Part shown: positions 23,040-33,811 of the stretch, piece after piece
Layout: the number at the start of each line of letters is the position of its first letter
Numbering within the stretch: position 1 is the first letter of the stretch
Source: Melastoma dodecandrum
Lineage: Eukaryota > Streptophyta > Magnoliopsida > Myrtales > Melastomataceae
NCBI GenBank assembly: GCA_029817715.1
Contig: JARUPY010000087.1
Span: forward strand, 62,001 to 126,000
Reading direction: 5' to 3'
Length of the DNA: 64,000 bases
The notes under the pieces: generated by a model
What the model was told of the DNA's origin: nothing
What the model saw: the letters and a program-made list of their open reading frames with translations, nothing else
Database searches by the model: none
Program-made: the position numbers and the translations under genes

Positions 23040-24100
23040 AAGAAGATTTGTCCTCAAATCAAGGGGCTCTTCTTCATCCTCATACAATGAGAGATCCTGA
23101 ACGTTAAATGTCGCAAATACTCCGTACCGCCCAGCAAGTCGATCTTATAAGCATTGTTGTCGATCCTCTCGACGACTTGAAAAGGACAATCAGCCCTGGA
23201 CATGAACTTATTATTCATCCTTGTTGGAAACCTCTTCTTTTGCAAGTGAACCTAGACAAGATCCCCCGGTTGGAATATTCGCTCCTTTGGACCACAATTC
23301 GCCTTAGACTGGTACTTCTCATTTTGTTGCTCAATAAGGGTTCAAATCTTCACGTGGAGCTTTATCATCTCTTCAGCTCTTCGAACCGCATCCTTCTCGA
23401 GAATACCCTTACTAGGCATTGGTAGCAACTCGATTGGGATTCTCGGGTTAACACCGTACACCACTTTGAACAGTGTATCTCAAGTAGTCGAATGAGGGGC
23501 TCAATTATACGCGAATTCAGCTTGTGGGAGTTTAATGTCCCAATCGTTCTGATTCTTGGTCACCATAGCTAGAAGAAAACTTCCCATAGTCTTGTTTATG
23601 GCCTCAAATTGTCAATCTGTTTGTGGATGGAAAGTGATGCATGCAGACGATGGGATCTCGATCCGACACCATCGACGATGGGACCCCATGTAGACGAAGG
23701 ATCTCTCGAAAGTAAAGATCTGTCACATGAAAAGCATCATCCGTCTTCCTACAAGCAATAAGTGAGCCATCTTCGAGAACCAATCCACAACAACCTTGAT
23801 TGAGTCCTTCTGCCATTGTGTTTGGGGCAATCAAAGGACGAAATCCATGCTCACATGCTCCCATGGACGTTCAGATACCGATAATGATGTGTAGAGACCT
23901 TGGGGTAGAACGTGACTCTTTACACGTTGACAAGTTGCGCAACGTCGAACTAGCTTGTGTATGTCCTTAGCCAATCGAGATAGTAGAAATCTTCCTGAAG
24001 CATCTCGAGAGTTTTTCCAACTCCTAAGTGTCCAGCAAGTCCTCCTCCATGTAACTCTCATATAAGATGCTCTCGAATGGAACTTTGAGGAATGCATAAG
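23040..24100 (-). pseudogene. Element C integrase remnant
   Basis: Minus-strand pieces run from the zinc-finger end (RCATCQRVKSHVLPQGLYT, ~23,920) through [33 protein letters not shown] and later SADCPFQVVERIDNNAYKIDL (~23,150). They reach the LRTNLLRQREDD end before the LTR. Frameshifts lie near 23,600, 23,460 and 23,250. Confidence 0.8.
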
Positions 24101-24863
24101 TTTATGCCTCGAAATAGAAATCCGTTGAATAGGTGATAATGCTCAGAAGACTTTTGAAGACATCCCCTGTACACCTCTCTAAAGTTTGCATCACTCGAGT
24201 ACAACTCTTTCAATATATCGAATGCGATCAACATCGATTCCATTCTGGACATAAGAGCTGATTTTCTCGACAATGTGTCTGCTACGACATTCTTCACTCC
24301 CGACTTACGCTTCAAGACGAAAATGAATGATTGGAGAAATTCCACCCACATTGCATGTCGTCGATTAAGCTTTGCCTGCCGATTGATATGCTTCAAGGAC
24401 TCTTGATCTGTATGAAAAACGAACTCCTTGGGCATCAGATAACGACTCCATGTCTCGAGTGTACGAATGATGGCATAAAACTCCTCATCATAGGTCGAGT
24501 AATTCAATCCAGAACCATTTAACTTCTCGCTAAAATATGACATTGGTCGACCCTCTTGCAACAGTGCACATCCAATCCCACTCCTAAGGCGTCACACTCG
24601 ACTTCAAACACCTTCTCGAAGTTAGGAAGTGCCAATACAGGTGCTTTGCGAAAACGACTCTTGAGCAACTCGAAACTAGGTTGAGCTGCGAGAGTCCACT
24701 CGAAAGACGTCCCCTTCGAATACTCTCTCATCGAGGCTGCAATCGAACTGATGTCCATGATAAATCTCCGATAAAATGATGCTAGGCCATGAAAGCTCTT
24801 GACGTCGTGACTTGTCTTGGGAGTAAGCCAATCTCGAATAGCAGCTACCTTACTCTCATTCAC
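24058..24863 (-). pseudogene. Element C RNase H and RT connection remnant
   Basis: The frame MNESKVAAIRDWLTPKTSHD, SFHGLASFYRRFI and APVLALPNFEKVFEVECDALGVG (24,519-24,863) passes by frameshift to QEGRPMSYFSEKLNGSGLNYSTYDEEFYAIIR, FVFHTDQESLKHINRQ, RRHAMWVEFLQ and FDILKELYSS (24,058-24,561). This is the domain that is absent from B and duplicated in A. Confidence 0.85.
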
Positions 24864-24906
24864 TTGAATACCTTCTCTCGAGATGACATACCCTAAAAAT
24901 ACAAGT

Positions 24907-25960
24907 TTAGAAGTCGGGAACTAACACTTCTTGTTGTTCCCAAATAGACCTTGCTCCCTTAAGGCGGTCAATGTGCTCCTCCTCATTGCGGTTACATACA
25001 AGAATATCATTAAAATAAAGAACTACGAAGTTGCCAATGAAAGGACGAAACACCTGGTTCATCAGTCGCATGAAGGTACTCGTCGCATTCCAGAGGCCAG
25101 ACGGCATAATCATCCACTCGTACAACCCGAATTCAGTCTTGAATGCCGTTTTCCATTCGTCGCCTTCTTTCACCCGAATCTGGTGATATTCACTTCGTTG
25201 GTCCACTTTTGAGAATATTGTTGACCCATGGAACTCATCGAGCATATCAACATCGAGGAATGGGAAATCGATACTGGATGGTGATCTTATTGATTGCTCG
25301 ACTGTCGACACACATTCGCCATGAACCATCTTTCTTGGGAACCAAGATGGTGGGAATGGAACGCGGGTTGAGGCTCTCTCGAACAAAGCCTCGTTCAATG
25401 AGCTCATCGACATGTCGTTCTAGCTCTCTCGCCTCGTCGGGATTACATCGATAGGCAAGACGATTAGCAGTGACACTCCAGGAATGAGGTCGATCTGATG
25501 TTATATGTCCTTTGGCGGAGGAAGTCCTCCTGGCATCTTCTCGGGAAACACATCCTCGAATTCTATTAGAAGGGCCCCAACTCATGGGGACATAGTGAAG
25601 TTTGCTCCTTTCCTTCCTCCAAAAAACTCAACAGGTATACGTTCTTCTCCTCTCGAATCTCTCAAGTCAACACCACCTACTTCGAATTGGCTTATTGAGT
25701 CCGATCTCCATGCGAGGGTTTGGTTAGTGCTTGTGTGGTCAAGGGAAGAAGCGTAATCTTCTTTTGGTCAAGAGTGATAGAATAAGTACTCTTGTACCCA
25801 TCATAAATTGCTCGTCTATCATATTGTCAAGCCTACCCAAAAACAAATGACTCGCATCCATTGGTACTACATCGCAAGTCACCGTGTCCTTGTAGCTCTA
25901 ACCAATGCTCAAAGAGACCAACACCGGCTTAGTCAACCTTAGATCACTTCCTTGCCTACT
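24907..25960 (-). pseudogene. Element C RT and protease-flank remnant
   Basis: RT text runs from [30 protein letters not shown] (25,400 down) through [21 protein letters not shown] to [49 protein letters not shown] and the variant active site VVLYFNDILV. There the YFDD aspartate is changed to YFND. Upstream (25,600-25,960) are decayed linker and protease-flank segments matching IGQSYKDTVTCDVVPMD-type text. Inactive. Confidence 0.8.
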
Positions 25961-27305
25961 GCGGCTCAATCTTGTGGGCAAGTGCTCGATCATCATCATA
26001 TGACCTGTATAGTTTTTGTTTTACTGCGTTAGTAGCAATAATTTCTCGAACTCCTTGATATACTCAAACACATTCTTAAGATGCATATCTCAATGATAGT
26101 GCGCTAGTTAAAACCTTTAGGTCATGGCCCTCTTCCTATTCGACCAAGATATCATCTTTTCTTTGCCTTCTTGAATTGTTGTCGGTTATTATTTTCCCAC
26201 CAAAGGCTAGCATAGTTTTGCACGTTCATGCCAGCTGTCCCAGGGATAAAACGACAACTCACAAATAGTCGCATCCATGCGGCATCACACTCGATCCTAA
26301 GCACAACCAGCCTTATTCCCCATACAACTGAAGCCTTTATTAGAACTCAATGGTACAACTCTCAATTAATTTTCCTACGCTCCTTCACCGGCATTCTTGT
26401 TGGGATCCGTGGCCTTTCACTAACCAGTACAACATTTCCTAAGAGTCATTTCACTTGAAAATGTAATTGCCCTCTAATGCCCTTTGCGGTCGCATCCTTT
26501 CCTCTAAAACCTAGTCGTGCATCTTCACGATCATGCCCTTTCATGAACTCTCGTCTTCGAGTCACCTCTGTCCGTGCTTTCTTCACGAAAATTGCCCATA
26601 GGACCACCCACGAGCATCCCTCACGCGTCCACGCCTGAGTATCTCGCCACATAGCGTCTCGTGCCTAGCTTCATTGTCCAAGTTCCGACTCGAACTCTCA
26701 CTTGATTCGTCAAGTATCCACGAACACACCGACGTTCATTGTTGTCCATCTGCTTTGACCCATGGACACTTCCCAAGCAACCTTGCTCAAGCATCAGCAA
26801 ATGACGGGCATTGACCCTCGTCTTGTCCCCTTGACAAACCTCCTACGCCAGAAAGAGTCGACGCCCTTGACACCCTTCCAAGGCACGCCTTTTCTATGTC
26901 ATTGGCCTTCTGTAGCCGTCCTTCATCATGACACGTAGCCCACCCGCTGCTAACTTCACACTGCAACTATCATTCGGCAGTACGGTCGTCACTCGTTTGA
27001 CCCTCATATCATTCCTCAATTGTATTGCCCCTAAGAGCTGTATTGGAGCAAGTCAAGATAGGTTAAGGGGTACCTTTACCGATCGTAGCACCAAAGTTCG
27101 GCCCCTCTTTCTTAGGACATTCTCTTGCCCTTTGAGGACAACACTCATTCCACATTCTACCCCTCGCATGATTCCCATGGTCGTCGTCATCGGCCCGATC
27201 CGACCTTCTACAACCTACATGCATTTCATTGTGCTTAACATCGTGCGACCCTTCCCAAAAGCCATGTACCTTTCCCTTTGCTCACTTCCCCATCCGATCC
27301 GAAGA

Positions 27306-27998
27306 TCAATCAAGGCATTCGCAGCTACAATCGCTGAGACAGGTCTCGCATACCTCGCCACATCGATTCCAATTGTGCACACGGTTGAAGTCTGTCAAGG
27401 AAGTTGAACAATCTGTTTGCCTCAGACATGTTTTTGAAATTTCTAGCATCAACGACGTGAAGTCCTTCACATATGCCCTCACGACGATGGGTTTTTTGAG
27501 GCTCTTCAATGCCTCATTCGCAACCCAACCTGAGTTACATCCCCGGTATGATAATCGCCAATATCGACACTTTCTCATTCTCGGGCACCCTTGTCGCTAT
27601 GATGTATTACTCTACATCCCACAAGAATTTCTGCAACACTTTTGCATATGGACACCCATCAAAAGATTAAAGCTTGGGAATCCTTACCCGTGAGCGTACC
27701 TCTCCACCAATTGCAGGAGCAGCTACCGCTTACTTGAGGATCGCTATCACGTCCTCCAAGTCCTTTTGTGGCTACACAATCCGTCCACCACATCACCAAG
27801 GGACTTGAGCATGGTCTCAAGTTGTCCCATACCAGCCATCAACTCATCCAGCCCCGCAATGATCGGAGTGGGATCCTCGGTCGAAGGCTCACCAATCATC
27901 CACTCCAATCGACTAAACCTTTCAGTGATTGGCATTGCCAATGCCCACACGAACCGCGCATTGATGCCCACTATCGTAGGGGTAAAGTGACCACCCAC
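27306..27998 (-). pseudogene. Gag fragments inside element X
   Basis: The first minus-strand piece (27,747-27,998) reads TIVGINARFVWALAMPITERFSRLEWMIGEP and then GLDELMAGMGQLETMLKSLGDVVDGL, like the heptad-patterned N-terminus of plant gypsy gag. The second piece (27,306-27,578) has EALKSLKKPIVVRAYVKDF, which matches the capsid pattern LKSLK-x-(S/T)-(L/V)-R-x-YVKEFSSLML. Stops separate them. The gag is of a different type from A-E. Confidence 0.6.
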
Positions 27999-28047
27999 AA
28001 ATTGTTGCCCCTATGCGGCGTCACACTCGATCCTAAGCATGACTAGC

Positions 28048-28052
28048 CTTAA
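28048..28052. repeat. Target-site duplication of element D, left copy (CTTAA)
   Basis: CTTAA directly precedes the D 5' LTR and is repeated exactly at 33,201-33,205 after the 3' LTR. A 5-bp duplication is the size expected for Ty3/gypsy integrase. Confidence 0.85.
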
Positions 28053-28433
28053 TGAGTCATTTATGAAGCTAGTGGGATGATGGTAGTGGGGGAATTGATT
28101 AAGGGGTTAGTGGGGAGTGCATTTAGTGCAGTTTGTCTAGAACTCTCTCTTCGAAGTCTTTTAAAGGGTTCTATACTGAAGGAGAAGGAGAGATCTTTTG
28201 GGAAGTTTAAACTTGAGTGGTTCTTTCTTTTCTCTGTATCACTTAGCCTTTCTTTTCTCTGTATCACTTAGCCTAGAATCTAAGTGTGGTGAGTTGAGTG
28301 TGTTTTCGTAGCCTTTCGTTCACGGTAGTGCCATCGCTGTATCCGGGTTCGAGGTTGTTCTATCCAGACCTTGTTCGGGTTCGTTCTTAATTTGTTTAGG
28401 TTCAAGTTTACTTTGCTGGCTGTTTCCGTATCA
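28053..28433 (+). repeat. 5' LTR of element D, with internal deletion
   Basis: It aligns with the 3' LTR from GTCATTTATGAAG onward and ends CCGTATCA before the PBS. Compared with the 542-bp 3' LTR, ~190 bp just after the first TGA are missing. A 25-bp tandem duplication (28,224-28,248 and 28,249-28,273; TTTCTTTTCTCTGTATCACT...) is present only here. The other differences between the LTRs are scattered point changes. Confidence 0.85.
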
Positions 28434-28435
28434 TT

Positions 28436-28447
28436 TGGTACCAGAGC
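28436..28447 (+). other. Primer binding site of element D
   Basis: TGGTACCAGAGC lies 2 nt after the LTR and differs at one base from TGGTATCAGAGC, the initiator tRNA-Met complement. Confidence 0.85.
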
Positions 28448-28625
28448 GAGAGGTTATGGCTGGAAGAGTTCCACGCGGCCTTTCTCTTGAAGAAGCACGC
28501 ACATTCATTTGTAGCGTGAAGTAGCAGATCTAAGGGGCCAACTTTGACAATTTCTCAGGGAACATGGTACGTCGGAAGGTCATTCACATTCGTCTTCTGT
28601 TCAAGCGAAGGAAGACAGCCCATTA

Positions 28626-29400
28626 GTGGAGATGTCCAGCGAAGAGGAATCTCAACAGGGGGTCCATCGACGACATCAGCCTGCTCGTTCTTTTGGAATA
28701 AGAGTTGATATTCCGGAGTTCGAAGGGAGGATAAATCCTGAAGAATTTCTTGATTGGCTCCACACAACGAGAGGGTGTTCGAGTATGAAGACATCTCTGA
28801 GGACATACGTGTTAAGATAACAGCTCTCCGTCTCCGCAAGTACGCGAGTCTGTGGTGGGAGAATATAAATCACCAAAGGCAACGTGAGGGTAAGGAGAAA
28901 ATACATTCATGGGAACAGATGAAGCGAGCCTTGAAGAAGCGGTTCTTGCCGGAACGCTATTGTCAGGATCTTTTCCTCAAGTCAAATTCGTTGCAACAAT
29001 CAACGTCAGTCTCGGAGTATACCCGCGAGTTCGAACAGCTCATGTTACAATGTGACATATCTAAGCCACAGGAACAGGCCATTGCGAGATACATCAAGGG
29101 TCTCAAATCACAAATAGCAGATGCAGTGGAGTTACAACCTTATTGGAGCGTTGGAGATGTGTGCAACCTTGCTCCTTAGGTTGAGAAGCAGCAAGTGAAA
29201 TAAGCATCACAACGGCCCGCTACTAAGATTTTTCCTCCCAGCTTAGGCAGTACGTCATCTCGATCTAATCCATTGGTAGCCAATAAGGAGAAAGGAAAAG
29301 AAGAATTCCGACTATCGCAGGAAGTTGGAAGGGGCCGAAAATCCTTCAAATGCCCAGGTTAGGGACATGTCGCGGCTGAATGTCCTTCACGAAGGACGAT
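28626..29400 (+). pseudogene. Element D gag (capsid and broken zinc knuckle)
   Basis: The frame begins MEMSSEEESQQGVHRRHQPARS and continues IRVDIPEFEGRINPEEFLDWLH. A frameshift near 28,760 leads to VFEYEDISEDIRVKITALRLRKYASLWWEN, KIHSWEQMKRALKKRFLPERY, SEYTREFEQLMLQCDISKPQEQAIARYIKGL and AVELQPYWSVGDVCNLAP (to 29,179). The zinc knuckle KCPG-stop-GHVAAEC (29,350-29,385) is cut by a TAG at the position after G, where the related copy in A reads CQGVGH. Confidence 0.88.
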
Positions 29401-30890
29401 CACCATCAAGGAGCTGTCCGACGATGATGATAATGAAGGAACTCGAGAGGACGGACCCATATGGGATGTTGAAGAAGAATATGTGGAGGAGCCAGATGAG
29501 GGAGAATTGCTTGTGGTTCGCAAGGCTCTAAATGCAAACGTCGTACCGGAGGAAGCTAACCAGCGAGAGCGCATCTTCCAAACCCGTTGCACAGTACAAG
29601 GGAAGGTGTGCCATGTGATTGTAGATAGCAGTAGCTGCACCAATGTAGTGTCAACTTCCATGGTAGAGAAGTTAAAGTTGCCTACGAATCCACACCCCCA
29701 ACCTTACAAGCTTCAATGGCTAAACAAGGACAGCGACATACGGGGAACTAATTAAGTTCTCATCTCCTTGTCTTTTGGTCAAAACTACAAGGATACGGTG
29801 ACCTGCGATGTCGTGCTAATAGACACATGCCACTTTTTATTGGGAAGACCATGGCAATATGATCGACGAGCTGTGCATGATGGGTATCGGAATACCTACT
29901 CTTTCACCATGGACCAGAAAAAATCATGCTTCTACCATTGTCGGCACCAGCCACGTCAAGGCCATTGAAGGATGCTCAAAGTCAAATTCCGAAGCAAGTT
30001 GAGATGATCAAGGCTGTTCGAGGCAATGAGCACATGTACGTCTTGATGATCCTCGAGGAAAGCATGGAGGCAGAAGGAACTACGCACCCTCTAGTAAAGA
30101 GATTACTTTAGGAGTTCGAGGACGTGTTTTCGATGGAGATGCCAGGAGGATTTCCACCATTGCGGAATATCCAGCATCAAATTGACCTCATTCCAGGGGT
30201 GACGCTTCCCAATAGACCAGCCTATCGCCGCAATCCCAAAGAAGCAAAGGAGCTGCAACGGCAAGTAGAAGAACTTATTAAAAAGGGGTTCGTGCGAGAA
30301 AATCTCAGCCCATGTTCTGTTCCCGCAATCCTCGTACCTAAGAAGGATGGTTCACGGAGAATGTATGTGGACAGCCGCGCTATCGACAAGACCACGGTCA
30401 AATACAGGTTTCCCATTCCTCGTTTAGATGACTTGCTTGATGAGCTGTACGGCGCGTGTGTTTTCTCGAAGGTGAATTTGAGTAGTAGATATCACCAAAT
30501 TCGTATGGAAGAAGGAGATGAATAGAAGACGGCGTTCAAGACCAAGTTCAGCTTGTATGAATGGCTTGTTATGCCCATTGGCCTCTCGAACGCGCCTAGC
30601 ACTTTCATGAGATTGATGAACCAGGTGTTCCGACCTTTCCTTGGCAAGTTCGTCGTTGTTTATTTTGACGACATTCTTGTGTATTGTTGCAGCGAAAATG
30701 AGCACTTAGAACATCTTCGACAGTTGTTCGCCAAGCTTCGAGAACAACACCTCTTTGGTAACATCAACAAATGTGAGTTCTTTGTCCCCAAACTTGTCTT
30801 CTTGGGGTACGTCATCTCCAAGGATGGAATCCAGGTTGACAAGAGCAAAATTGAAGCGATCCGAGACTGGCCAATTCCGAAGACCACGTG
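29400..30890 (+). pseudogene. Element D protease and reverse transcriptase
   Basis: An acidic linker leads to the protease, whose active-site motif reads VDSSSCTN (29,624-29,632 encodes D-S-S) instead of the D-S-G kept in A and B. The RT follows: LPNRPAYRRNPKEAKELQRQVEELIKKGFVRE, VPKKDGSRRM, FSKVNLSSRYHQIRMEEGDE. A TAG then stands where C has Trp, followed by [26 protein letters not shown] and an intact [10 protein letters not shown] box (~30,660). The C-terminal part runs to [11 protein letters not shown] before a frameshift at ~30,890. Upstream stops lie at 29,754 and 30,108. Confidence 0.9.
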
Positions 30891-31645
30891 ACGTTAGAAG
30901 TTTCCACGGTCTTGCTTCATTCTACCGGCGGTTCATCAAAGGTTTCAGCACCATTGCCGCACCATTGACCGAATGTCTGAAGGGAACAACCTTTGAATGG
31001 ACAGCGGATGCCCAGACGAGTTTCGAAAACCTAAAGATACGACTTTGCGAGGCACCGGTTTTAGCTCTTCCGAACTTCAAAAATATGTTTGAGGTGGAAT
31101 GTGATGCTTCATGGATTGGAATTGGAGGGGTCCTAATTCAAGAGAGTCGATCAATCGCCTACTTTAGTGAAAAGTTGAATGGATCGCGGCTGAATTATTC
31201 AACTTATGACAAGGAGTTTTTCGCAAGAGTTCGAGCATTGGAGAATTGGGGTCACTATCTAATGCCGCGAGAGTTTGCCCTTCATACAGACCACGAAGCT
31301 TTGAAGCACATAAATGGGCAAGTTCTTCAAACATTCACATTTGTGCCGAAACACAAGTCTGGAGCAAAGAAAGTGGTTGCAGATGCCTTTTCAAGGGAAA
31401 TGACGTTAATTAGTATGATGGAATCCTAGTTGATTAGATTTGAGGCACTGAAGGAGCTGTATGCCACCGATGTCTATTTCATGGAGATTTACCATGAGTG
31501 TTTGACCAAGGTACTGGAGCATTACCATCTTTTCAATGGTTTTCTATTTCGAGGTCCAAGACTATGCAATCCTCGAAGTTCCGTTCGAGAGTTGCTGATT
31601 CAAGAAGTTCATGGAGGAGGGATTGCTGGCTATTTCGGAGTGTAG
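30891..31645 (+). pseudogene. Element D RNase H and integrase zinc-finger part
   Basis: The text runs RSFHGLASFYRRFIKGFSTIAAPL, APVLALPNFKNMFEVECDASWIGIGG, SIAYFSEKLNGSRLNYSTYDKEFF and FALHTDHEALKHINGQ. It lacks the KLNRRHAKWVEF stretch present in A and C (a ~12-residue in-frame deletion near 31,320). After a TAG at 31,427 it continues FEALKELYATD, CNPRSSVRELLIQEVHGGGIAGYFGV (the histidine half of the zinc finger), then another stop. Confidence 0.88.
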
Positions 31646-31687
31646 AAGACATTTGAAATGTTGCACAAACATTTCTATTAGCCAGGG

Positions 31688-32767
31688 ATGAACAAAGCCG
31701 TCCAGGTGCTAGTTCGACGGTGTAGCATTTGCCAGCGAGCGAAGAGTCATATCCTGCCACAAGGCCTCTACACTCCTCTACCGGTGGCAGATCGTCCATG
31801 GGAGCACGTCAGCTTGGACTTCGTTCTTGGTTTGCTTCGAACGCAGCGACAAAAGGACTCCATAATGGTGGTTGTTGATCGATTCTCGAAGATGGCACAT
31901 TTCATTCCTTGCAGGAGGACTGACGATGCCACTAATGTTGCGGATCTGTACTTTCGCGAAATTGTTCAGCTGCATGGTATTCCAACGACGATTGTATCTG
32001 ATCGTGATGCAATGTTCCTGAGTTACTTCTGGAAGACATTGTGGCACAAGCTTGGGACGAAACTACTCTTTAGCACCACTTGTCACCCTCAGACTGATGG
32101 CCAAACGGAGGTAGTTAATCGAACAATGGGAGCCATCTTTAGAACAATGGTGTTAAAGAATCAAAAGGATTGGGACATCAAACTTGCCAATGCTAAATTT
32201 GCATACAACCGAGCTTCTCACAACACTACGAAAGCATCTCCCTTTGAGGTAGTTTATGGTATTAACCCGCAGGTGCCTATTGAACTGTTACCGATGCCGA
32301 GTAAGGATGTCGTGAACATGGATGCTGTCAAACGAGCCGAGGCAATGCTGAAACTCCACCAGCAGATTCGAGCAAATATAGAGAAGCAAAATGAAAGATA
32401 CATGAAGAAGACGAACCAGGGACGTAAAGAACAGTTCTTCCAACCCGCTGATCTGGTGTGGATTCATCTTCGTAAGGAAAGGGTTTTTACAAGATAAAAG
32501 AATAAACCCATGCCTCGAGCAGAAGGACCTTTTCGTGTGGTGGAACGAATGGGGGAATACGGACTTTCGGCAACTTTCAATGTTCATGACCTGGCACCAT
32601 ATGAGGATGATGAAGACACCTTAGATTTGAGGACAAATCTTTTCCAACAAAGATGGAATGATGCACACTACAACCATATCGAAGAAGTTACAACCAAGGA
32701 GGAAGTTGTGGCCTATAATGTGCTAGAGTGGAGTGAACCAAGTAATGCTTCATTTGGGCAAGTCTGA
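31688..32767 (+). pseudogene. Element D integrase, C-terminus running into the 3' LTR
   Basis: The longest single frame (269 codons from 31,688) has [22 protein letters not shown], the core aspartates in SLDFVLGL and VSDRDAMFLSYFW, and the glutamate in TDGQTEVVNRTM. All three DDE residues are present. After a TAA near 32,495 it continues [46 protein letters not shown]. From 32,659 it reads ~35 codons inside the LTR to the stop at 32,765. The NNAYKIDLPG segment between VVERM and GEYG is deleted. I see no clear chromodomain. Confidence 0.9.
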
Positions 32768-33200
32768 AGCATTTTGGAGTAGTAAAGACCCCTACTTAAG
32801 ACCCAGCCCATGGAAGGACAAAATTGAAGTATTAGAGTCTTAAATGAAGTCATTTATGAAGATAGTGGGATGGTGGTAGTGGGGGAATTGATTAGGGGTT
32901 AGTGGGGAGTGCATTTAGTGCAGTTTGTCTAGAACTCTCTCTTCGAAATCTTTTAAAGGGTTGTATGCTGAAGCAGAAGGAGAGATCTTTTGGGAAGTTT
33001 AAACTTGAGTGGTTCTTTCGTTTCTTTGTATTACTTAGCCTAGAATCTAAGTGTGGTGAGTTAAGAGTTTTTTCGCAGCCTTTCGTTCATGGTGGTGCCA
33101 TCGCTGTATCCGGGTTCGAGGTTGTTCTATCCAGACCTTCTTCAGGTTCGTTCTAAATTTGTTTAGGTTCAAGTTTACTTTGCTGGGTGTTTTTGCATCA
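32659..33200 (+). repeat. 3' LTR of element D (542 bp)
   Basis: It starts TGATGC after the purine tract and ends TTTTGCATCA, giving TGATGC/GCATCA inverted ends. It is the complete LTR copy. CTTAA follows directly. Confidence 0.9.
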
Positions 33201-33205
33201 CTTAA
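33201..33205. repeat. Target-site duplication of element D, right copy (CTTAA)
   Basis: Exact match of 28,048-28,052. The following bases (TCCCCACAATACAGAAGCC) continue the LTR of element X, matching TTCCCCATACAACTGAAGCC at ~26,315. Confidence 0.85.
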
Positions 33206-33811
33206 TCCCCACAATACAGAAGCCTTTTGTTTTCTTATCTAGCATTCCCATTTTTGAAAACACAACCTTTACTAGAACTCAATTGTACAACTCTCAATTA
33301 CTTCGTCTACGCCCATTTACAAGCCTTCTTATAAGGGTTCGTGGCCTTTTACCAAACAGTACAACAATTCCAAAGGGTCGTGTCACTTGAATATGTAACC
33401 GCCTTCTTATGCCTTTTGGAGTCGCACCCTTTCTTAATCTATGCGCCCCTTACAAGTGTGGCATCGCAGATAGACGTCCCTCTACCAAGAGAAACCTCTA
33501 ATCCACCATTGGCTTGCTCGTGCCTCTTCACGATCATGCCCTATCATGAACTCTCCTCTTCTAGTCCACCTCCATCCATGCTCTCTTCACGAACATTGCT
33601 CATATGAACGCCCATGAGCATCCCTCAAGTGTTCGAGCCTGAGTATCCTGGTCACGTTGCGCCTCGTGTCTAGCTTCATTGTCTAGGTACCGACAATAAC
33701 TCTCACTTGATTCGTCAAGTATCCACGAACGTATCGATGTTCGTTGTTGTCTATGCATTTCTAACCATGGACATTGTTCAAGCAACCTCGCTCAAGCATC
33801 AGTAGATGACG
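33206..33811 (-). mobile_element. Element X, second LTR (continuation after element D)
   Basis: It matches 26,315-26,808 through the blocks TAGAACTCAATTGTACAACT, CACTTGATTCGTCAAGTATCC and GCTCAAGCATCAG(C/T)A(A/G)ATGACGG. It is longer than the first LTR because of short insertions. At 33,812 the sequence returns to gag of element C. Confidence 0.7.

Larger units (their letters stand above)
22934..26235 (-). mobile_element. Element C, Ty3/gypsy, 3' part (split by element X)
   Basis: On the minus strand this holds the first 92 bp of a 3' LTR (22,934-23,025, starting TGATACAAGTCGG), the purine tract (23,026-23,039), integrase, RNase H, RT, protease and the C-terminal half of gag. The gag text ends near 26,235 at MNVQNYASLWWENNNRQQ (read outward) and resumes at 33,812. 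Elements X and D therefore lie inside C's gag. Frames are short and broken by stops. Confidence 0.85.
26236..28052 (-). mobile_element. Element X, gag-only LTR remnant (first part), inserted in element C
   Basis: Homologous flanks occur at 26,236-26,808 and at 27,986-28,052 plus 33,206-33,811. They read as two LTRs around a ~1.2-kb interior. The shared text includes GCGGC(A/G)TCACACTCGATCCTAAGCA and, further in, the region around CACTTGATTCGTCAAGTATCCACGAAC. The interior encodes on the minus strand FSRLEWMIGEPSTEDPTP (gag N-terminal coiled part) and ALKSLKKPIVVRAYVKDFTSLMLEI (gag). I see no pol. It could be a large non-autonomous derivative or an internally deleted gypsy. The LTR borders are soft because the copies are old. 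Confidence 0.65.
28053..33200 (+). mobile_element. Element D, near-complete Ty3/gypsy retrotransposon (CRM-like)
   Basis: This is the best preserved element: 5' LTR (28,053-28,433), PBS (28,436-28,447), gag, protease, RT, RNase H, integrase, purine tract (CAACAAAGATGGAA before 32,659) and 3' LTR (32,659-33,200), flanked by CTTAA on both sides. It inserted into an LTR of X, which itself sits in C, so D is the youngest layer here. About ten stops and one frameshift still disable it. The last frame runs ~35 codons into the 3' LTR, a layout known for CRM elements. Confidence 0.92.

Noticed and set aside
26928..27693. Plus-strand frames of 159 and 154 codons
   Set aside because: They lie over minus-strand gag pieces of element X and have no recognisable domain.
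28053..33200. Element D as an active retrotransposon
   Set aside because: About ten in-frame stops, a frameshift, a broken zinc knuckle, an altered protease site and a deleted 5' LTR.
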